Made by a program: the position numbers and the translations under genes. 64,000 nt of DNA from Leptodactylus fallax (lineage: Eukaryota; Chordata; Amphibia; Anura; Leptodactylidae), in assembly GCA_947044405.1 (NCBI GenBank), contig CAMRHE010000021.1, positions 5,502,501 through 5,566,500 of the forward strand, written 5' to 3'. Position 1 is the stretch's first letter, and each line of letters starts with the position of its first letter. Shown here piece after piece: positions 11,501-24,255 of the stretch. Under the pieces are notes generated by a model. That model ran no database searches. It worked only from the letters and a program-made list of their open reading frames with translations, and was not told the DNA's origin.

Positions 11501-12545
11501 TGAATTATGTCATGTGGTATCCCCTTTGATTTGAAAATGCCTCAGTTTGTAAATACATGAGGCACTCAAAGGCTTGTGGTTAGTACACACACAAGAGGCC
11601 TCAGGGTTTTTGGTGGGGGAGAGCGCAAGCAATGGTTCTCTCATTCTTTCTTATTCTTCCTCTCTCTGTCTGTCCCTTCTTTTTTTTTTTTTTTTTTTTT
11701 CTGCACCGACTTGGTCTCTTAAAGGGACAATGCAGATTTTTGGCCTCTATGTAATCATCCCTCGCCAGCGCTGCAGAATGAAGCTTCTAATCCTGCACAA
11801 AGCTGCTTTGCTCGTGTCTGTTTATGATAAATTAGACGGGGAAACTTGGGTGTGATTTTATTAGTTCCCACTCGTACATGCCTCCTGCTCTCATTTGCAG
11901 GGAGGAAAAAAAGAGCAAGAGCAGATTTTTGCAGATTTGCAAGCCTTATGTGTCGAGCTGGATATTAACAACTGTGCTCTTTTTTTTTTTTTTTTTTTCT
12001 TCTTCACAGAATGGCTATAGAATGCTCTGTGCCAGAAAAAAAAAAAAAACTAGCCTTGAGACGTGCAAACTTAATACCAAAGCCTAACTTTTTGGCCATT
12101 TAATAATTTAATATGTTTTTATTTTATTACCATTATCGCTATGATTATTTAATCCGGTTTTCGTGGGATTTATTTTGTTCTTCCATAACTATAGTCGCAT
12201 TTACACAGCGGTAATATGGGTGGTATTTTGTATTGTATGTCTTCATATTACAGACATAGTACCCAGTCCTCCCTTGGATCATCAGAACCAGAAATAAAGT
12301 ACCCTACAACCATGTAGTGCTCTAACTAGTTCTGATGACCTGCAAGGGGTCTGGGTATTGCATCTATAAGACATGTGCAAAAAAAAGCACCCATATTACA
12401 ACCGTCTAAAAGAGTCTACAGTAAGCATTTATGCGTCTCAGGCCTTTGTGAGCAACTAGTTTTTTTCACTTATGACAACAGAGGTATATGTATCAAAACA
12501 TATACAAATGCAGAAGCAGGAGATTACTTGGCACAACTCATTGCA
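8542..12545 (+). other. zfhx3: zfhx3 large intron, 5' part: mostly unique sequence with MITE pieces
   Basis: No exon-like sequence was found. A foldback-element half lies at about 9880-10035 and poly-T/poly-A runs at about 11680-11700, 11980-11998 and 12041. The 11300-11600 part is non-repetitive, with TAAT-type and CCTTTGATTTG motifs, and may be regulatory. The 8600-9780 and 10050-11280 parts show nothing recognised. Confidence 0.5.
9880..10035. repeat. Foldback MITE (GCCAAAGCCAGGAGTGG family), partial
   Basis: The part TAGGAGTGAATTGAGCAGAA and the later CCATTCTTGGCTTTGGCTC are the two halves of a hairpin element that recurs in this window at 35.5 kb and 42.9-44.0 kb. It has no coding capacity. 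Confidence 0.6.
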
Positions 12546-12549
12546 TCAT

Positions 12550-12810
12550 CTGTGTCTTTTACACTAGGTTCACACTAGCGTTCGGCTCTCTGTTGTTCGG
12601 GTCCGCATGGGGACCCGAAAGACTGAGAGCCTGTCCAAAAAAAAAGATGCGTTTCCGCCGAGTTTTTTTCCGCAACGCTTTTTTTGCTGTTTATCGCTAC
12701 ATGGGTTTTTAGTGGGAACAAAAATACATAAAAGGATACATATGTCATCCACAAAAAATGCAGGCGGCATACTGCATCAAATGCGGACGTGTAAATAAGG
12801 CCTAACACCT
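12550..12810. repeat. Non-autonomous element with GGTTCACACTAGCG-type terminus
   Basis: The stretch runs from CTAGGTTCACACTAGCGTTC to CGGACGTGTAAATAAGGCC. The internal part is rich in poly-A and poly-T arms that can pair. The terminal type is frequent in frog repeats. Boundaries are approximate. Confidence 0.45.
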
Positions 12811-13380
12811 CACAATGAGCCAACAATGTAGGCTATAAATGACATATTTATCTATGCTGTTACATAAATTAGGTAGTGTTTCTTATGTATGGTTGTGATG
12901 TCGTTCTCAAATAGGCAAAAATTGTATATAATGTACAATATGTGTGCGATACATTCCCCTCATCTTTCTCTGGTGGTGAATGTACTGATAGCTGTAACCC
13001 GTAAACACCAGAACTCTGCACCACTGACATAATAATACTTCTCCATGTGTATTTACAATCTTTTACACAATTCCTACGTGTTATATGGTTCCCTTGGCAA
13101 AAAGCTGATCACAATGGCACACATTCATTAAGAATGGTGTTTTATACATCACTTGCACAAAGACTAGGCAGAGACCTCTTAAAAATACATCTCAGGTGCA
13201 TCTCAGTAAGAGCATGTACCAAAAACTGAAACCTACTCCAGCAACCTGCTGAGACATATATTGATCACCTGTAATCTGTGGGCAAGCATAAAAAAAAGAA
13301 TTCAGTTTTCCTGCAGCACCTTCACAGGGGAAATGAAGTATTACACAGGACAGTTTCAATTCAGTGGATTGCCTGTGCAA
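12811..13380 (+). other. Intronic sequence, nothing recognised
   Basis: No repeat terminus, exon or strong structure was seen. Confidence 0.4.
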
Positions 13381-13545
13381 TATAGGACAGGACTGCACCT
13401 CTAGAGTGAGAAGTATTCTATAAGCACTCTTCACTGTGGCCAAGAGATGAGGATCCTAAACTGGGGACCCCCTCTGTTAACTCTAAATTCCCTAATAGGT
13501 TACAATAAATTGGGTTTCTAAACTGGACCTCTCGGTTAATTATTT
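13381..13545. repeat. Interspersed repeat copy shared with 36060-36200
   Basis: The run GGCCAAGAGATGAGGATCC ... AAATTCCCTAATAGG ... TTTCTAAACTGGACC occurs again in the same order at 36090-36195. Both copies are non-coding; the second ends CCCCTTTAA, so the family is probably a TTAA-type MITE. Confidence 0.6.
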
Positions 13546-14430
13546 ATTATTTATAAGGTAGATTTGCTTTATCATGTCCTTTAGGAGGGTAGAATGTATG
13601 ATTGTAATGGGTTAATATTTGGCCAATAAATGGAGCCTATCCCTTTTCTAATATATCTGAGCCACTTCTGTAGTTGCAGACCTGTCCAGGCTTGCAGTTT
13701 GTCAGTCATTGGAATAATCCAAGCAGTCCAACCAGTGCAGGGTCATTCTTGTAGCGAGGATAGGACAAATCATATCTTGTATGTGTAGTACTTTCTTTTT
13801 AACTTTTTCCCGGGTGTAGGAGTCTGAAGCTCCCTGTCCTTGCCTTTGTGCTTTCCTCCAGTGACTTGGCCTACTGTTTATTTATCTGTCCATAAGCATC
13901 ACCTATTTCTTAGTCGCCCCAGCTGGGATATTGCCAGCTGGCTGTCAGGAGGTTGCTAGGAAACATGCAGGCCTCTTTGCCGTTTCCTAAGGACAAGGCC
14001 CTGGCTCAGCATTATGAGGCCTGAAAACAGCATGCATCAAAGCTAACACAATAGAGACAAGGAGAAGGCTGTGACCCCAGCCTCATCCTCTCGTACCCTC
14101 CTCCCCCTCACACTACAAGCTTTCTGTGCATCCAAGCTTCTTGGAAATTAATCTCCCGGAATCGGTGGTAGAGGTAGCAGATGTCTGTATAAGGTTGCAC
14201 TTTCATTTCTCGCCTGCTCTCACTTAGGTTTTTTTTTTTTTTGTGTGTGTGTCTGTGTCCGATGATGTTTGGATTAAAGGGGGGGTCTGGTCACCACTTG
14301 CTAAGACGACACAGGCCTATTGTTTTTGCTGTGCAAGCCATCCTTTTATCCCAATTGCAGTCTGTGCCGATTACATCCCTACTCATAGTCCCCACAGCGG
14401 GCAGAGGTTCCAACTCTGACTAGGCCTCAT
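13546..14430 (+). other. Intronic sequence, mostly unique
   Basis: Only a short poly-T (about 14228-14241) and TG stretch were noted. No exon or transposon boundary was seen. Confidence 0.4.
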
Positions 14431-14439
14431 CCTGCACCT

Positions 14440-15250
14440 CAGTGCTTAGAAATGTTGGCATTTACCTGCAGAAACAGTGTCTTCTTGGGCAAAGAGTGCT
14501 TGCACGGCGATTCCCTGCTCCATCTCATGATACAATAGTTGCTTTAGGCAACATCTATTTTATCAGAGGCAATAAATCTCTCTAAGGGCAGTTGTGCGCT
14601 TAATTTCCAAAGCGTGCAAGACCCACCAGTGAGAACAGAGAGACACTTACTCAAGGGATGAAACCTGGCACGGCATTGATAAATGTTATCCTCACTTCCA
14701 AGCACAATTAACGTGAGAAGAAGGCAATCCAAGATGGAGCTAATTTGGGACCGTATTGTTTTGTGTTAATCTATTTTGTTTTCTGTCCCGGGAGGGGAGA
14801 GGCTTAATGCTTAGTGAAGCATGCATAAACTGCAAGCTCATTAAGAGATGGTCTGTTTATCAGCCTGTACTAAGAGTCCAAAGACATGCTCAGGCAGCTA
14901 CTGGTGCAAGTTCCCTGTGGGTTTCGGCCCCTCCTCATTAAGTCAGTTCTGGCTATTGATTGGGAAGCTGTGTTTGAAGGAGTCTTACTTAATCCATGCA
15001 TTATCTTGACAGATTGATCAGACCTGATTGAGAACCTCTTAAAGGAACGAGCAGCCGTAATGGGAAAGTTGGACTCTGTCATCCGTTAGGGTGATTCTGG
15101 GAGCGAGAAGAACAAGCTGACATCTTGGAGCAATTGTATTTACAATTAACATGGCTGAAAACGATTGGCCGTATTGATTCCCCTTCCTGCAATTACATAT
15201 CCATTGTTTACATTCCAGCACTTCAGTTATAAAAAGGAAATCCAATAATT
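14440..15250. promoter_or_regulatory. zfhx3: Candidate conserved non-coding block in the large intron
   Basis: This 0.8 kb is free of recognisable repeats and unusually rich in developmental transcription-factor cores: CACAATTAACGTG (about 14702), CTCATTAAG (about 14838 and 14934), CAATTGTATTTACAATTAAC (about 15131) and GATTGG/CCAAT-like sites. It carries no coding signal. The call is inference from composition only; conservation was not measured. Confidence 0.3.
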
Positions 15251-16330
15251 ATTGCATTATTTAAAGTTAAAGTGCCACAGACTTTGCTGCCTCTATGATG
15301 TGCGTGATTTACCGTGCAGCAAGCTGGAAGACTCTTAATCTGAAAGTCAAAATATATTGGCTTTTAATGAGGATAAAAAAATTAAGGGTGGACGGCGTCT
15401 CATTGACCACTTGTCCTTTTGCTTTACATTTGAATAATTATCTCATTGACCATTGTCACAGTGTGAACCGCAGGTTCCCAGGGCTGCGACTGGGTGACCT
15501 GGTTCTGATATATGTGCCAAGCTCTTGTCTCTAGGAAGAATAAATGTCCCAAGCATAGAGACAGACAGGCCTGGAACGTGTCTTAGGTTATTCCTTGGCT
15601 GAATGTATCAGCAGATCAGGACTTGAAGATTTCAATTCAAGTTCAGCAAAACCTTATCTGATCTATAACTGTGATGTCAGAATTCCTCATTACCCACAGT
15701 ACTGTTGCTTAGGACATAGCAGTGTTTTTGAAACAAAATGGATCCCTGGTTTCCAGAAGCCTACAGGTATATTGTGAAGGGAACCTTGTAAGGTTTGAAA
15801 GATTGGAAGGTCAGTTGTAGAAAAAGATCTGTAACTAGACAAAGATATTCATGTGACTTTGTAGGTTCATGGTCTCTGGCACTGATGGCCCAGAATTGGT
15901 TGGAATCCTGATAGTGTTTTTCTCAGTGAAGATTTGGGGTCCAGCATCTAAGGGCTGTCTTTGGAGAAAGCTCCATTTATCCTTGGGTCCTTGGGTGAGC
16001 AGTAAAGGCAGTATTTGGTGACCATGGTTTGATCTCACAGTTTAATGTGAAGCCAGATATTTGTCACAAACAGACACATTTAAAGGTGGCCATCTTCAGC
16101 ATCATTGCCTTTAAATGCAATGTTCCTGCACTGCTTTCTTCACCTTGTAGACCAGTGCTTTTCAGTGTTTCTAAGTCAAGTATTCAAAGTACCCCCAAGC
16201 CTTTCATACATTGGGTTGCAACTAGTAAAAATACAGCATGAGGACAGTGCAAGGGCCATGGCATTTAGCTCCTGAGCTACATTCACAACAGATTGAGATC
16301 CTTAGTTCTAGAGCATCAAGATGTTATTAC
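15251..16330 (+). other. Intronic sequence, nothing definite
   Basis: No exon or clear repeat end was found. The part up to about 15480 may continue the neighbouring non-repetitive block. Confidence 0.35.
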
Positions 16331-16334
16331 CTGG

Positions 16335-16600
16335 AATACAGTAAAGGTGACCATATACCTTACAGGGTTGTCGGATGAACTAAGTGTGCATATGTTTTAA
16401 GTATTGAGAATATTGTGTTGGCCTATCTTATATAAGAACAAAGAATCAAGCATGTTGAAATCTAATATACCTGATTCTGATTTGCTGTAAGGGTGATCCT
16501 ACATACGATCAGAGGCAGAAATCAGAACCATGCGCCTTTGTCTGCTCCTACCTAACGCCACACACTTGATAGTTGAGATCCTAAATAACATCTGATGAAC
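16335..16600. repeat. Interspersed repeat, GGTGACCATATACC-type end
   Basis: The stretch begins TAAAGGTGACCATATACC and resembles further copies near 20390-20690, 31560-31870, 32284-32480 and 57000-57160, which share ATCTAATGTGTATGGG-like and CCATACACATTAGAT-like segments. It is non-coding and its boundaries are approximate. Confidence 0.45.
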
Positions 16601-18198
16601 CAAAACTACTGTTTTGATGGCTCAGAAACAGTGGGGGCCAGAATTAGTGGGATGGTGCCTATTAAAGGATGCAAAAAGCTGGAGATGATGGAGGTGGTGA
16701 AAGGTCCTCTTTAAGTACTTCTTTGAAATGGTGTTAATAAATCTTGTCCTGTAATATGTAATTGTTTGCCAGTAACATCCAGTGCAACTATTTTTCCCAT
16801 TCAAAAAATTCTTGATGCCCTTAAAGCAGCCTATGCAATGCTTATTCTGTGTGCTGTAATCTGTTACGTAGAGCGCCAGGTCATTTATTACATCATATAC
16901 AAAATAGCTGATACATTCCACAAAATCACGGTAGGATCTGATAGGTGGCTTGTGATCTGAATCTTATTGGACTCTGAGGAATAGACTTGTTCCTCAGCAT
17001 TGTTTTTATTACACGGTGGTGGCCTGGCTGACCTGTGGTTACTTGTTAGAGATCCTCTGCGGTGGGATTACAGTGAAACCTACTTAATCTCCTAGAAGCC
17101 CTTTTTGTCAATAATGACTGCTTTGCTTGCTGTGTTTCGGCGGAGAGGTTATTTATTTGGCTGTATTTTTGGCTGTATCTTGCAAGTCATTTTTGGCTTC
17201 AGCTTCACTTGAGAGACCCACTAGATATTTTCTACTGAGCCTGAGTCCTTTTGCAGGGAGTGTTCATGGTAATGTCTAACCATCTTTGTTGAATTGCTGG
17301 TTCTAGACTGTTTTTCAACCAATTTAGCCCTTTACATCAAAAAGCAAGAAATGTAACTTCCCCAAAAGAAAATTTTTGTAATCCAATACTTCTATCTGCT
17401 ATCTGATGGTCAGAAGATGTAATGGAAATAACCATGTAAAAGACTCAGCAGCGACTAATAGCAGTAGATTGGTTTCATTGTATATATGTGAATTGGTTTC
17501 ATTGTATATCTGTGTATGTCTTCCCTGTCCTGAGAGTTGGCTTCAATGTCTCAGCCTGGAGTCCAGGCATTCTGCTTGGTGTGGATACACTGTAGCAAAG
17601 TCTGTGCTATAAATGATTTGAAATGATTCTATTCATTGACAGCAAACATAGATCCTAAAAAATATAAAGAATTGAAACAGAAGGTACGTTAGTGAGCTGC
17701 AGAACGTTTCTATTGATATAAACCCAGAAAACTCCTGTATAGACCATAGGGCCATCCCAATCAGTTTTCTTAGGTACGAAGCATTCAGCATCTCCATTTA
17801 TTTCATCCACCCTGCCATTTAAACACCAGTAACCCAGCAGAGTCCAAGTACTTACAATTACAGAATACCTTTGTGTCCAGCTGTTAGAGATAGAGATCTC
17901 CTGGTGGTGCCCAGGCCTATGCACCACTGTGAATACGAGCTATATCCTTGCCTTTGTTTCTAACCTGGCACTGATAAGAAACAGCACTTACTGCCAGTGA
18001 CTTTTCTGTCTTGACGGGTGTTGGGTTAACAGATGTTTCCAACGGTGGGCACTCAGGATATAGCAGGAAGAAGTTGGCTAGTATGGAGAGGTGAAATTTG
18101 GATGAACCAATCCTATTTAGGAAAGAGTGACAACTGTGAGGACGGTCATGCCATTGTTTTCTCTTCTTTGGCTAATAGAGTCCTCAGGTTTTGTCACA

Positions 18199-18200
<2 letters not shown>
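16601..18200 (+). other. Intronic sequence, nothing recognised
   Basis: No exon, terminal repeat or strong structure was identified in this 1.6 kb. Confidence 0.35.
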
Positions 18201-18254
<54 letters not shown>

Positions 18255-18260
18255 TATATG
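18201..18260. repeat. (TA)n microsatellite
   Basis: About 25 TA units, with one interruption near 18251. Confidence 0.95.
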
Positions 18261-18765
18261 TAGAACCTTTGTCCTGTGTCACATGATACTAATCATATAT
18301 TTCCTCCAGCATGTGTACCACCTCTCTTAACCCTTGTTATACATGCATGGGTGCGGTACACAAACACAACAGTAAGTAAAGACTAGACTAGTGCCCCCAG
18401 TTTTACTGAGATCATAATAAAACCACAAATAATTGCAAACAATTGCATCTAGCTACATAACAGACCTTGGCATGGACTTAAAACACTAAATACGCAATAA
18501 GATGCTAATAATTCATCGTCTGAATACCTAGACATCTGGCAGGCTTATGTGACTTGTATGCTTTGGGTTAAAGATTTTCAGAAAATATAAACCATATTTT
18601 CCTGAGTAAAGGGATGCGAACATGTGGTTCTTGTCTTTACCAAGAGTCATATATTGTTTTAATCATCTAACTTACCTACAAACTATGACACCTTATCCAA
18701 AGCCCAGTGGCCTTACTGGCAAGAGAGATGTTTAAGCACAAATGCTCAAATTAGTTTTTTTCAGA

Positions 18766-20060
18766 TTAAAGGGAACCGAGTGATGACTCCTTTGAAAGAT
18801 AGAATGGTGGCCATAGTGCTTGTCACCTAGTTCTTTCAGAAAACAGATATGACTGAAGCTTGTATTTATATAAACCGGTTTTCCAGGATTTTTTTTTTTG
18901 TGGTCTGTGATCAATATGTGAACTGTTGGGGGCTACAACCTGGGCCCTGCACTAGTCAGCTGTTCAGGATTCCTGCTCAGCCTAGTACTATACAGTTTAC
19001 AGATCTGAAATAAGATGGCTTCATATGTTGTGTTAGATCTGTTAGAGCTTATTTCATATATTTATTTCTATGGGAGCTGAGCTTCAGTAATGTCAGTGCC
19101 ACTATACAATGTATGGAGTCATCTGCTGTAGGCTGCATACACTGTATAGCAACTAACCCCTCAGCAGTCCTGAAAAGCTGATCAGTACAGGGGCCAGTTG
19201 TGGAGTGTGTTGATGATCTGTACTACTACTAGGCCATCAAAAAGGAAAACCCCTTTAAGGCTAAGGCTCAGCATATCAAAATGCAACTAAAAACACTATA
19301 GAAAAAAAAATGCCGCAAAAACGCATTGTCATTGAGTTTTTGATGGCTTTTCTCTGCCTGTTTTCTTCCCTTATTAAATATATAGGGAAATCTCTCACAA
19401 TTTCACAGCTAAAATGAACATGCTGTGTTTTTCAATAACGCACACCTTTTTGAGAACACAGTTTTTCTACAACTCTTTTTAGGCAATGTGTGAATGAGAT
19501 TAATGCAATCTCATTCATTTGTCAAGATGGATTCACCTAAAGCATTTTGTAGTTCTTTTTTTGTTGTGGGTTTTTCAGAAATGTTGCAGACTTTAAAGTG
19601 TGTGGAGAGCTTTTGAAACTTCTACTTAGACTACATGTGTTCATGTACTGGGTCTGTGACTGAATGGCATGGACAGCACATGGATGATATCCGGGTGCTG
19701 CCAATGCATCCAAGGACCCATTAATTTTTGTCCGTGAGCCCAGGCTGCAAAAAGGACAAGTGTATGACTTATCTTGAGTTTTGGTCCAGGCTCATGGCCC
19801 CATACACGGACCCGTGATAATACACAGGCGTGCACATGGGGCCATTTTTATGGTCCGTGTGCTAGCCATGAAAACCACTAATAAACTTGAGTCTGAGGGA
19901 TCTCTGAAAATGGCCTGAGAAATGCCATGTTCTATTATTTAATAGATCAGTCACATGGACCATTAAATGGTCTTGTGAATAGATCCGTTATTTTCTGTGG
20001 GGTATTTTTAGTGTGAGGTCCATTAATAAATATGGCTAGCCATAAAGTTTGTTGTGTGAA
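18766..20060. repeat. Cluster of nested TTAA-type and foldback MITEs
   Basis: TTAAAGGGAACC at 18767 and CCCCTTTAA ending at 19258 mark element ends. Between them lie segments of the dominant frog repeat family (CACTGATCAGCT-like, TATACAATGTATGG-like). From 19259 to about 19630 there is a foldback element with A-rich and T-rich arms (ATGCCGCAAAAACGC, and inverted ATTTCACAGC). From about 19640 to 20050 there is another non-autonomous element with repeated GGTCCGTG/CACGGACC motifs. None codes for protein. Confidence 0.5.
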
Positions 20061-20384
20061 TAACTACTTACATTGTGATAATATACTTAAAAATTCATAG
20101 AGCTTTTTGGTATGTATTTTTAGGTTACCAGACCATGTAGCCACCAGGGCAGTGTTCTTTTATCAGTGGATGTAATATTTATTTTACTTCATTCATGTTA
20201 AGACGTGCAGACCTGTAGATTAATAAAGTTATCCTTATTCTTTTTTCCCTTCCTCCCACCAGAATGTCATGAGTCATGGCCACATATTTTGCTGAATATT
20301 AATAGAGCAGATAAAGAAAAGTAACTGTTGCATTTTGTTATATTGCTATTTTTGTAAGGAGACTGTGGTTAAACTAATGTTGGG

Positions 20385-20700
20385 CCTCCATATAACATAG
20401 CTGTCAGCCAAACAATCATTTGCCTGGCAGCTATGTTGCTTGACATAACATGCACACTTGGCTCTGCTGAATTGTGCAAGTGTCCTGAACAGGGAGAGGG
20501 GTAAAAGCAACTTATCTTTAGAAGCGCAAAAGGATTGAGCTATTAAAATCCAACTGCCTGATCCTTATCTCCCTCAGCCCCTGCAGGAGAGTCAGGAGAC
20601 CCCCATACATATTAGATGGTCAGCCTGTACCATCAAAATCATCAGGTTCAGCCAGAACACATCGAATGTGTATGGCCTGCATAAGACTTGCACAGCACAC
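20385..20700. repeat. Interspersed repeat copy, CCATATAACATAGCTG start
   Basis: This copy belongs to the ATCTAATGTGTATGG family seen also at 31.6, 32.3 and 57.0 kb. Internal inverted pieces CATAGCTGTCAGCC and GGCAGCTATGTTG can pair. Confidence 0.45.
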
Positions 20701-22450
20701 ATACATCTGCAGCAGTTAGGGCTACAAGAAACCAGCATCACTTAGTAGTAGAAGAAGAAGTAGAACAGCACGCAGGATCTGGGTTTGCTTCTAAATTGGA
20801 ACTAAACCCAGAACCAGTCTTCTGTTCTACTTCTTCTTGTACAATTTAATTGGTAAAGTGGTCAGTCTCATCTGGAACATGCACCAGATTAAAGTGCCAT
20901 ATTTAGGAGAGTGCTCCCTGGGCCCTTTGTGTTGCATGCCAGCACCAGTTAGTGGATAGATTATGCTGGGATTTTTACTTGTTCAATTGCTGCTGGGCCA
21001 CAGATTATCCTTGTCTGTCCTGGCAGGTCAGCGGTCTCCTTGTTCTCCAGGTGCCCCGAAAGCCATGCTGGGAGTTGTTGTTTCACAGAACCAGGAGAGT
21101 TACAGATTGAAGACTATACCGCCCGTCATAAAGAATCAGAGTACAGGCAATTTCCTGTGTATACCATGTAGCAGAGACTATTCAGTATTATTGAAAAATC
21201 TTGCACAATACAGTGTAAAGATGAATATGTATTGCTTGATATTTTTTGCAGTCAACCCACACAGCCATTTTACTGTGTGCTGTTTAGATGGACAGGGAGG
21301 TGTCACGTGGAAATATGAGCTTTTGCTTGAGTGCAAAATGAATGATGTGCAGGGCCATAGCCCTCCCCACTTTACCAGGAAATTCCAGGCTTGTCTGCAG
21401 GTGGTGGACCGCTGAGGATGTAACCAGCCGTAGACTTTTATGGACTATTTGGAACAGGACTGGGAGGACAGCTGCTTTCACATAACTTTTTCATTAAAGA
21501 GATGGATTCTCCAGCTGAAGACTATGTGATTTATGACCTGAGGTTGTAGAGATCTGAAAGAAACTGAGAAAGAGGCCTCTGTGCTTTTGGGAGGGGATAG
21601 GGGGTAATGATGGTGGTGAGTGTGAGTGTATATATACATGTGTGTATACGTTTAATATCTGAAGCCAGGCAATATGATAAAATATCATGGAGTGTAAATC
21701 TATCTTTATTCTCCCTAATTTGATAAGCAAAGCAAATTGTATGGGGTATGATTGCGCCTCCCAACTTTTTGGATCCTCAGAGAGGCACACTTACAGTTCT
21801 TTGTCCATCTTGTGCCCATACCTAAACATTAGAATAGCTTTTTAATTAAATATTTTCTCAAAAATCATCTGAACAAATTCAACTGAATATTCTAACAAAA
21901 ATAACTTGAAGATAGAAACGTCTGACTATATGGACTTGGGTAAAAAGTGGAAGGCATTAAAACAATATTGATCATTCTGAGGCATTTGGCACGATGATAG
22001 TGCTTGCTGTTTTTGGTAATGACAGTATATGCAAAACTGTGTGCGTTTCTGTCTCTAATCCCTCAGGTATACGCTGCCTTCCATCAGAATGTACTTCTGT
22101 CTGTTCTGTTTTAAAGTGGTGCTTCAGCTAAACCTGATCAATATTTTGCTTTCCATGCGTGAAGAACCAGATGTTAGAAGTTTCCCATTGTTGGGAAAAA
22201 AGGCCCCACAAGCTTTCTAGCAATCAATGCGCTGACACATGCGCTGATGGCCGCCTTTAAATCTGGCAGGGACTGATCCTTTTCCTTTCAGGGTGCATAT
22301 ATTTTTGGTTTAACAGCTGCTTTTAGAGCGATGAGCCTTTAAATAGACAGTGTCAGAGTACTCGGCAGTTTCTGCCTCTTGCTTTGTGCAGCCTCCTACT
22401 GTTCCCCTTAGTGTGATCTTTTTGTAGGCCTGAAATCTTCCCCTTTTTTA
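20701..22450 (+). other. Intronic sequence with one imperfect hairpin
   Basis: An inverted repeat joins GAAGAAGTAGAACAG (about 20751) with CTGTTCTACTTCTTC (about 20822). The remainder has no exon-like or repeat-end signal. A 150-codon open frame at 20963-21415 shows no domain and no splice context. Confidence 0.4.
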
Positions 22451-22454
22451 TGTT

Positions 22455-23188
22455 GTTAAAGGAACACTCCACACATCACTTTTATACCCTGTGTTATTCC
22501 TATTTCAGGGCTGGGGATGTGGAGAATGACATAGGGATTTTATCTTTGGTGTTCTCGCGGTGCTGCTTGAAAAATCCTGCTCAGCATTTTTTTTTTTCTT
22601 TTTTTTAATGTACGGTATATCGATTTCTTAGTGACAACTAACATGGCTACTTTTAGAATTCCTAGAAGGATTATCACCCAGCTTTCCCACATGCCTAAAA
22701 GCTGCCTATTATATTGACACACTTTCTGCCCCTATAATGCTGCATAGGTAGTCAGAAGTTCTGTTCAGGACTATCGATTGAGACTTTCTGGGTTTTTACT
22801 ATGGTGACCTTATTTAATTTAAACCAGCTTTCGTAGAAACAGATATAGCTAAGCGGTGGTGGATATGATGCAGTTTACATTGAGAACCCTTTCTCTACTT
22901 TTTTTAAGCACTTGTTAAAACAAACAAAAAAAAACATGAATTTAAAGCTTTTTTTTAAACAAGTATTTTATGGTTGTGTTTTTTTTATTATATCACTTTA
23001 CATTTGTAATATGCAAAAAAAGCCATACCCAGAAAATGCTGTTTTGAAAAAACAGTCACAAACACCCATAAAATGCCACAAAAAAGAAATACGCTGTGTA
23101 TGTAGACTTTCAAATAATTTGCTATATACTTTAAGGGTTTTTCTAGTCCTACAGTTACTCACTACCTTTGTTTCCCTATTTTCCGCAG
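22455..23188 (+). other. zfhx3: End of large intron with a T2-like MITE terminus
   Basis: TTAAAGGAACACTCC (from 22457) is a MITE-type left end; no right end was identified. The rest is A/T-rich. The acceptor is TTTTCCGCAG (AG 23187-23188), preceded by a T-rich tract. Confidence 0.5.
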
Positions 23189-23423
23189 CACTTACAGCAG
23201 CATGAGAGTGGCGTTGAGGGAGAGTCATCCTACTACCACTGCGTGCTGTGCTCTTACTCCACGAAGGCCAAACTGAACTTAATTCAACATGTCCGTTCTA
23301 TGAAACACCAACGTAGTGAGAGTCTGCGCAAACTCCAAAGGCTTCAGAAAGGACTTCCAGAAGAAGAAGAAGACCTAGGCCAGATCTTTACCATCAGGAC
23401 ATCTTCACCTCCTACGGAGTCTG
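23189..23423 (+). CDS. zfhx3: zfhx3 coding exon 3, residues 1065-1142
   Basis: The exon starts in phase with [13 protein letters not shown], nearly as in human. It holds one finger ([18 protein letters not shown], ending MKH) and the block [20 protein letters not shown]. It ends after the first base of an aspartate codon; the donor is GTCAGT at 23424, which is weaker than the GTAAGT consensus. A TTAA-type MITE begins only about 15 bp beyond it. Confidence 0.95.
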
Positions 23424-23437
23424 GTCAGTGCTTGCTA

Positions 23438-23942
23438 TTAAAGGGGTATTCCCATGAACATAATCATATCTATACTTGAAGATAATTAAAAGTTAAACAT
23501 ATTTGCAAATATAAGTAGTCAAAAATTCTGCAGACTTTTAAAGATTTTGTCTAACCTCTTAGTGCTGACAGTCTGCTGTCTAGTTTGGTTGCCAATGGAT
23601 ACGACCACAAATGCGGAAACTTTCTATGGTCTGGGACTTGTCAAAAACCGAGCCATGATGTCCTTATTGTAGCTGGGTTATCAGACAGGGACACTACATG
23701 AATGAGAAGATATCCCGGCCACAATAAGAACATCATGACTGATTTTCTGACCTTAGAAAGGTCCTACATTCATGGCCGTATCTAATGGCAACCGATCTAG
23801 AGACAAGACTGTCACCACAAGATATTTAGAGAAAATCTTTAAAACTCTGCAAAATTTTTAATTACTTATATTTGCAAAAATGTTTAACTTTTAATTATCT
23901 ACAAATTTAAAAATGGTTATGGTCGTGGGAATACCCCTTTAA
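23438..23942. mobile_element. T2/Kolobok-like palindromic MITE next to a splice donor
   Basis: This 505-bp element is flanked by TTAA (23438-23441 and 23939-23942). The ends TTAAAGGGGTATTCCCA and TGGGAATACCCCTTTAA are mutual reverse complements (allowing one base at the inner side). The arms continue with AATTAAAAGTTAAACAT facing ATGTTTAACTTTTAATT, so the element folds over most of its length. Confidence 0.85.
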
Positions 23943-24255
23943 GGCTGAAGACGCACACTGAGTTTATGTTGCTTTTTTTGGTGCAGATATCTTTTAGGTT
24001 TTTTGAGTTAAAGGGTGTATGCTCACAATGCGGCAGCCACATGAGGCTACCGTTAATCACATGACTATACTATATAATCATGTGATCATTGGTGGTCAAT
24101 TGCAGGCACTGTGAACATAAACCCAAAACCTGGAGTGGATGCAAAAGCAAATGTATACTTCTCTCTCCTACTGAATCCCCTCCTGGCTTTGGGTCAAAAA
24201 CTGAAGCAAAATCTGCACAAAAAAAAGCAACACAACCTTGATTTGTGTCTTCACC
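23943..24255. repeat. Foldback element adjoining the MITE
   Basis: The left arm (AAGGCTGAAGACGCACACTG, then GTTGCTTTTTTTGGTGCAGAT) pairs with the right arm (ATCTGCACAAAAAAAAGCAAC, then TGTGTCTTCACCCTT). The loop carries unrelated sequence. It is non-coding. Confidence 0.55.

Noticed and set aside
20963..21415. 150-codon open frame in the large intron
   Set aside because: No domain, no splice signals in phase with zfhx3, no similarity to a known protein that I recognise.
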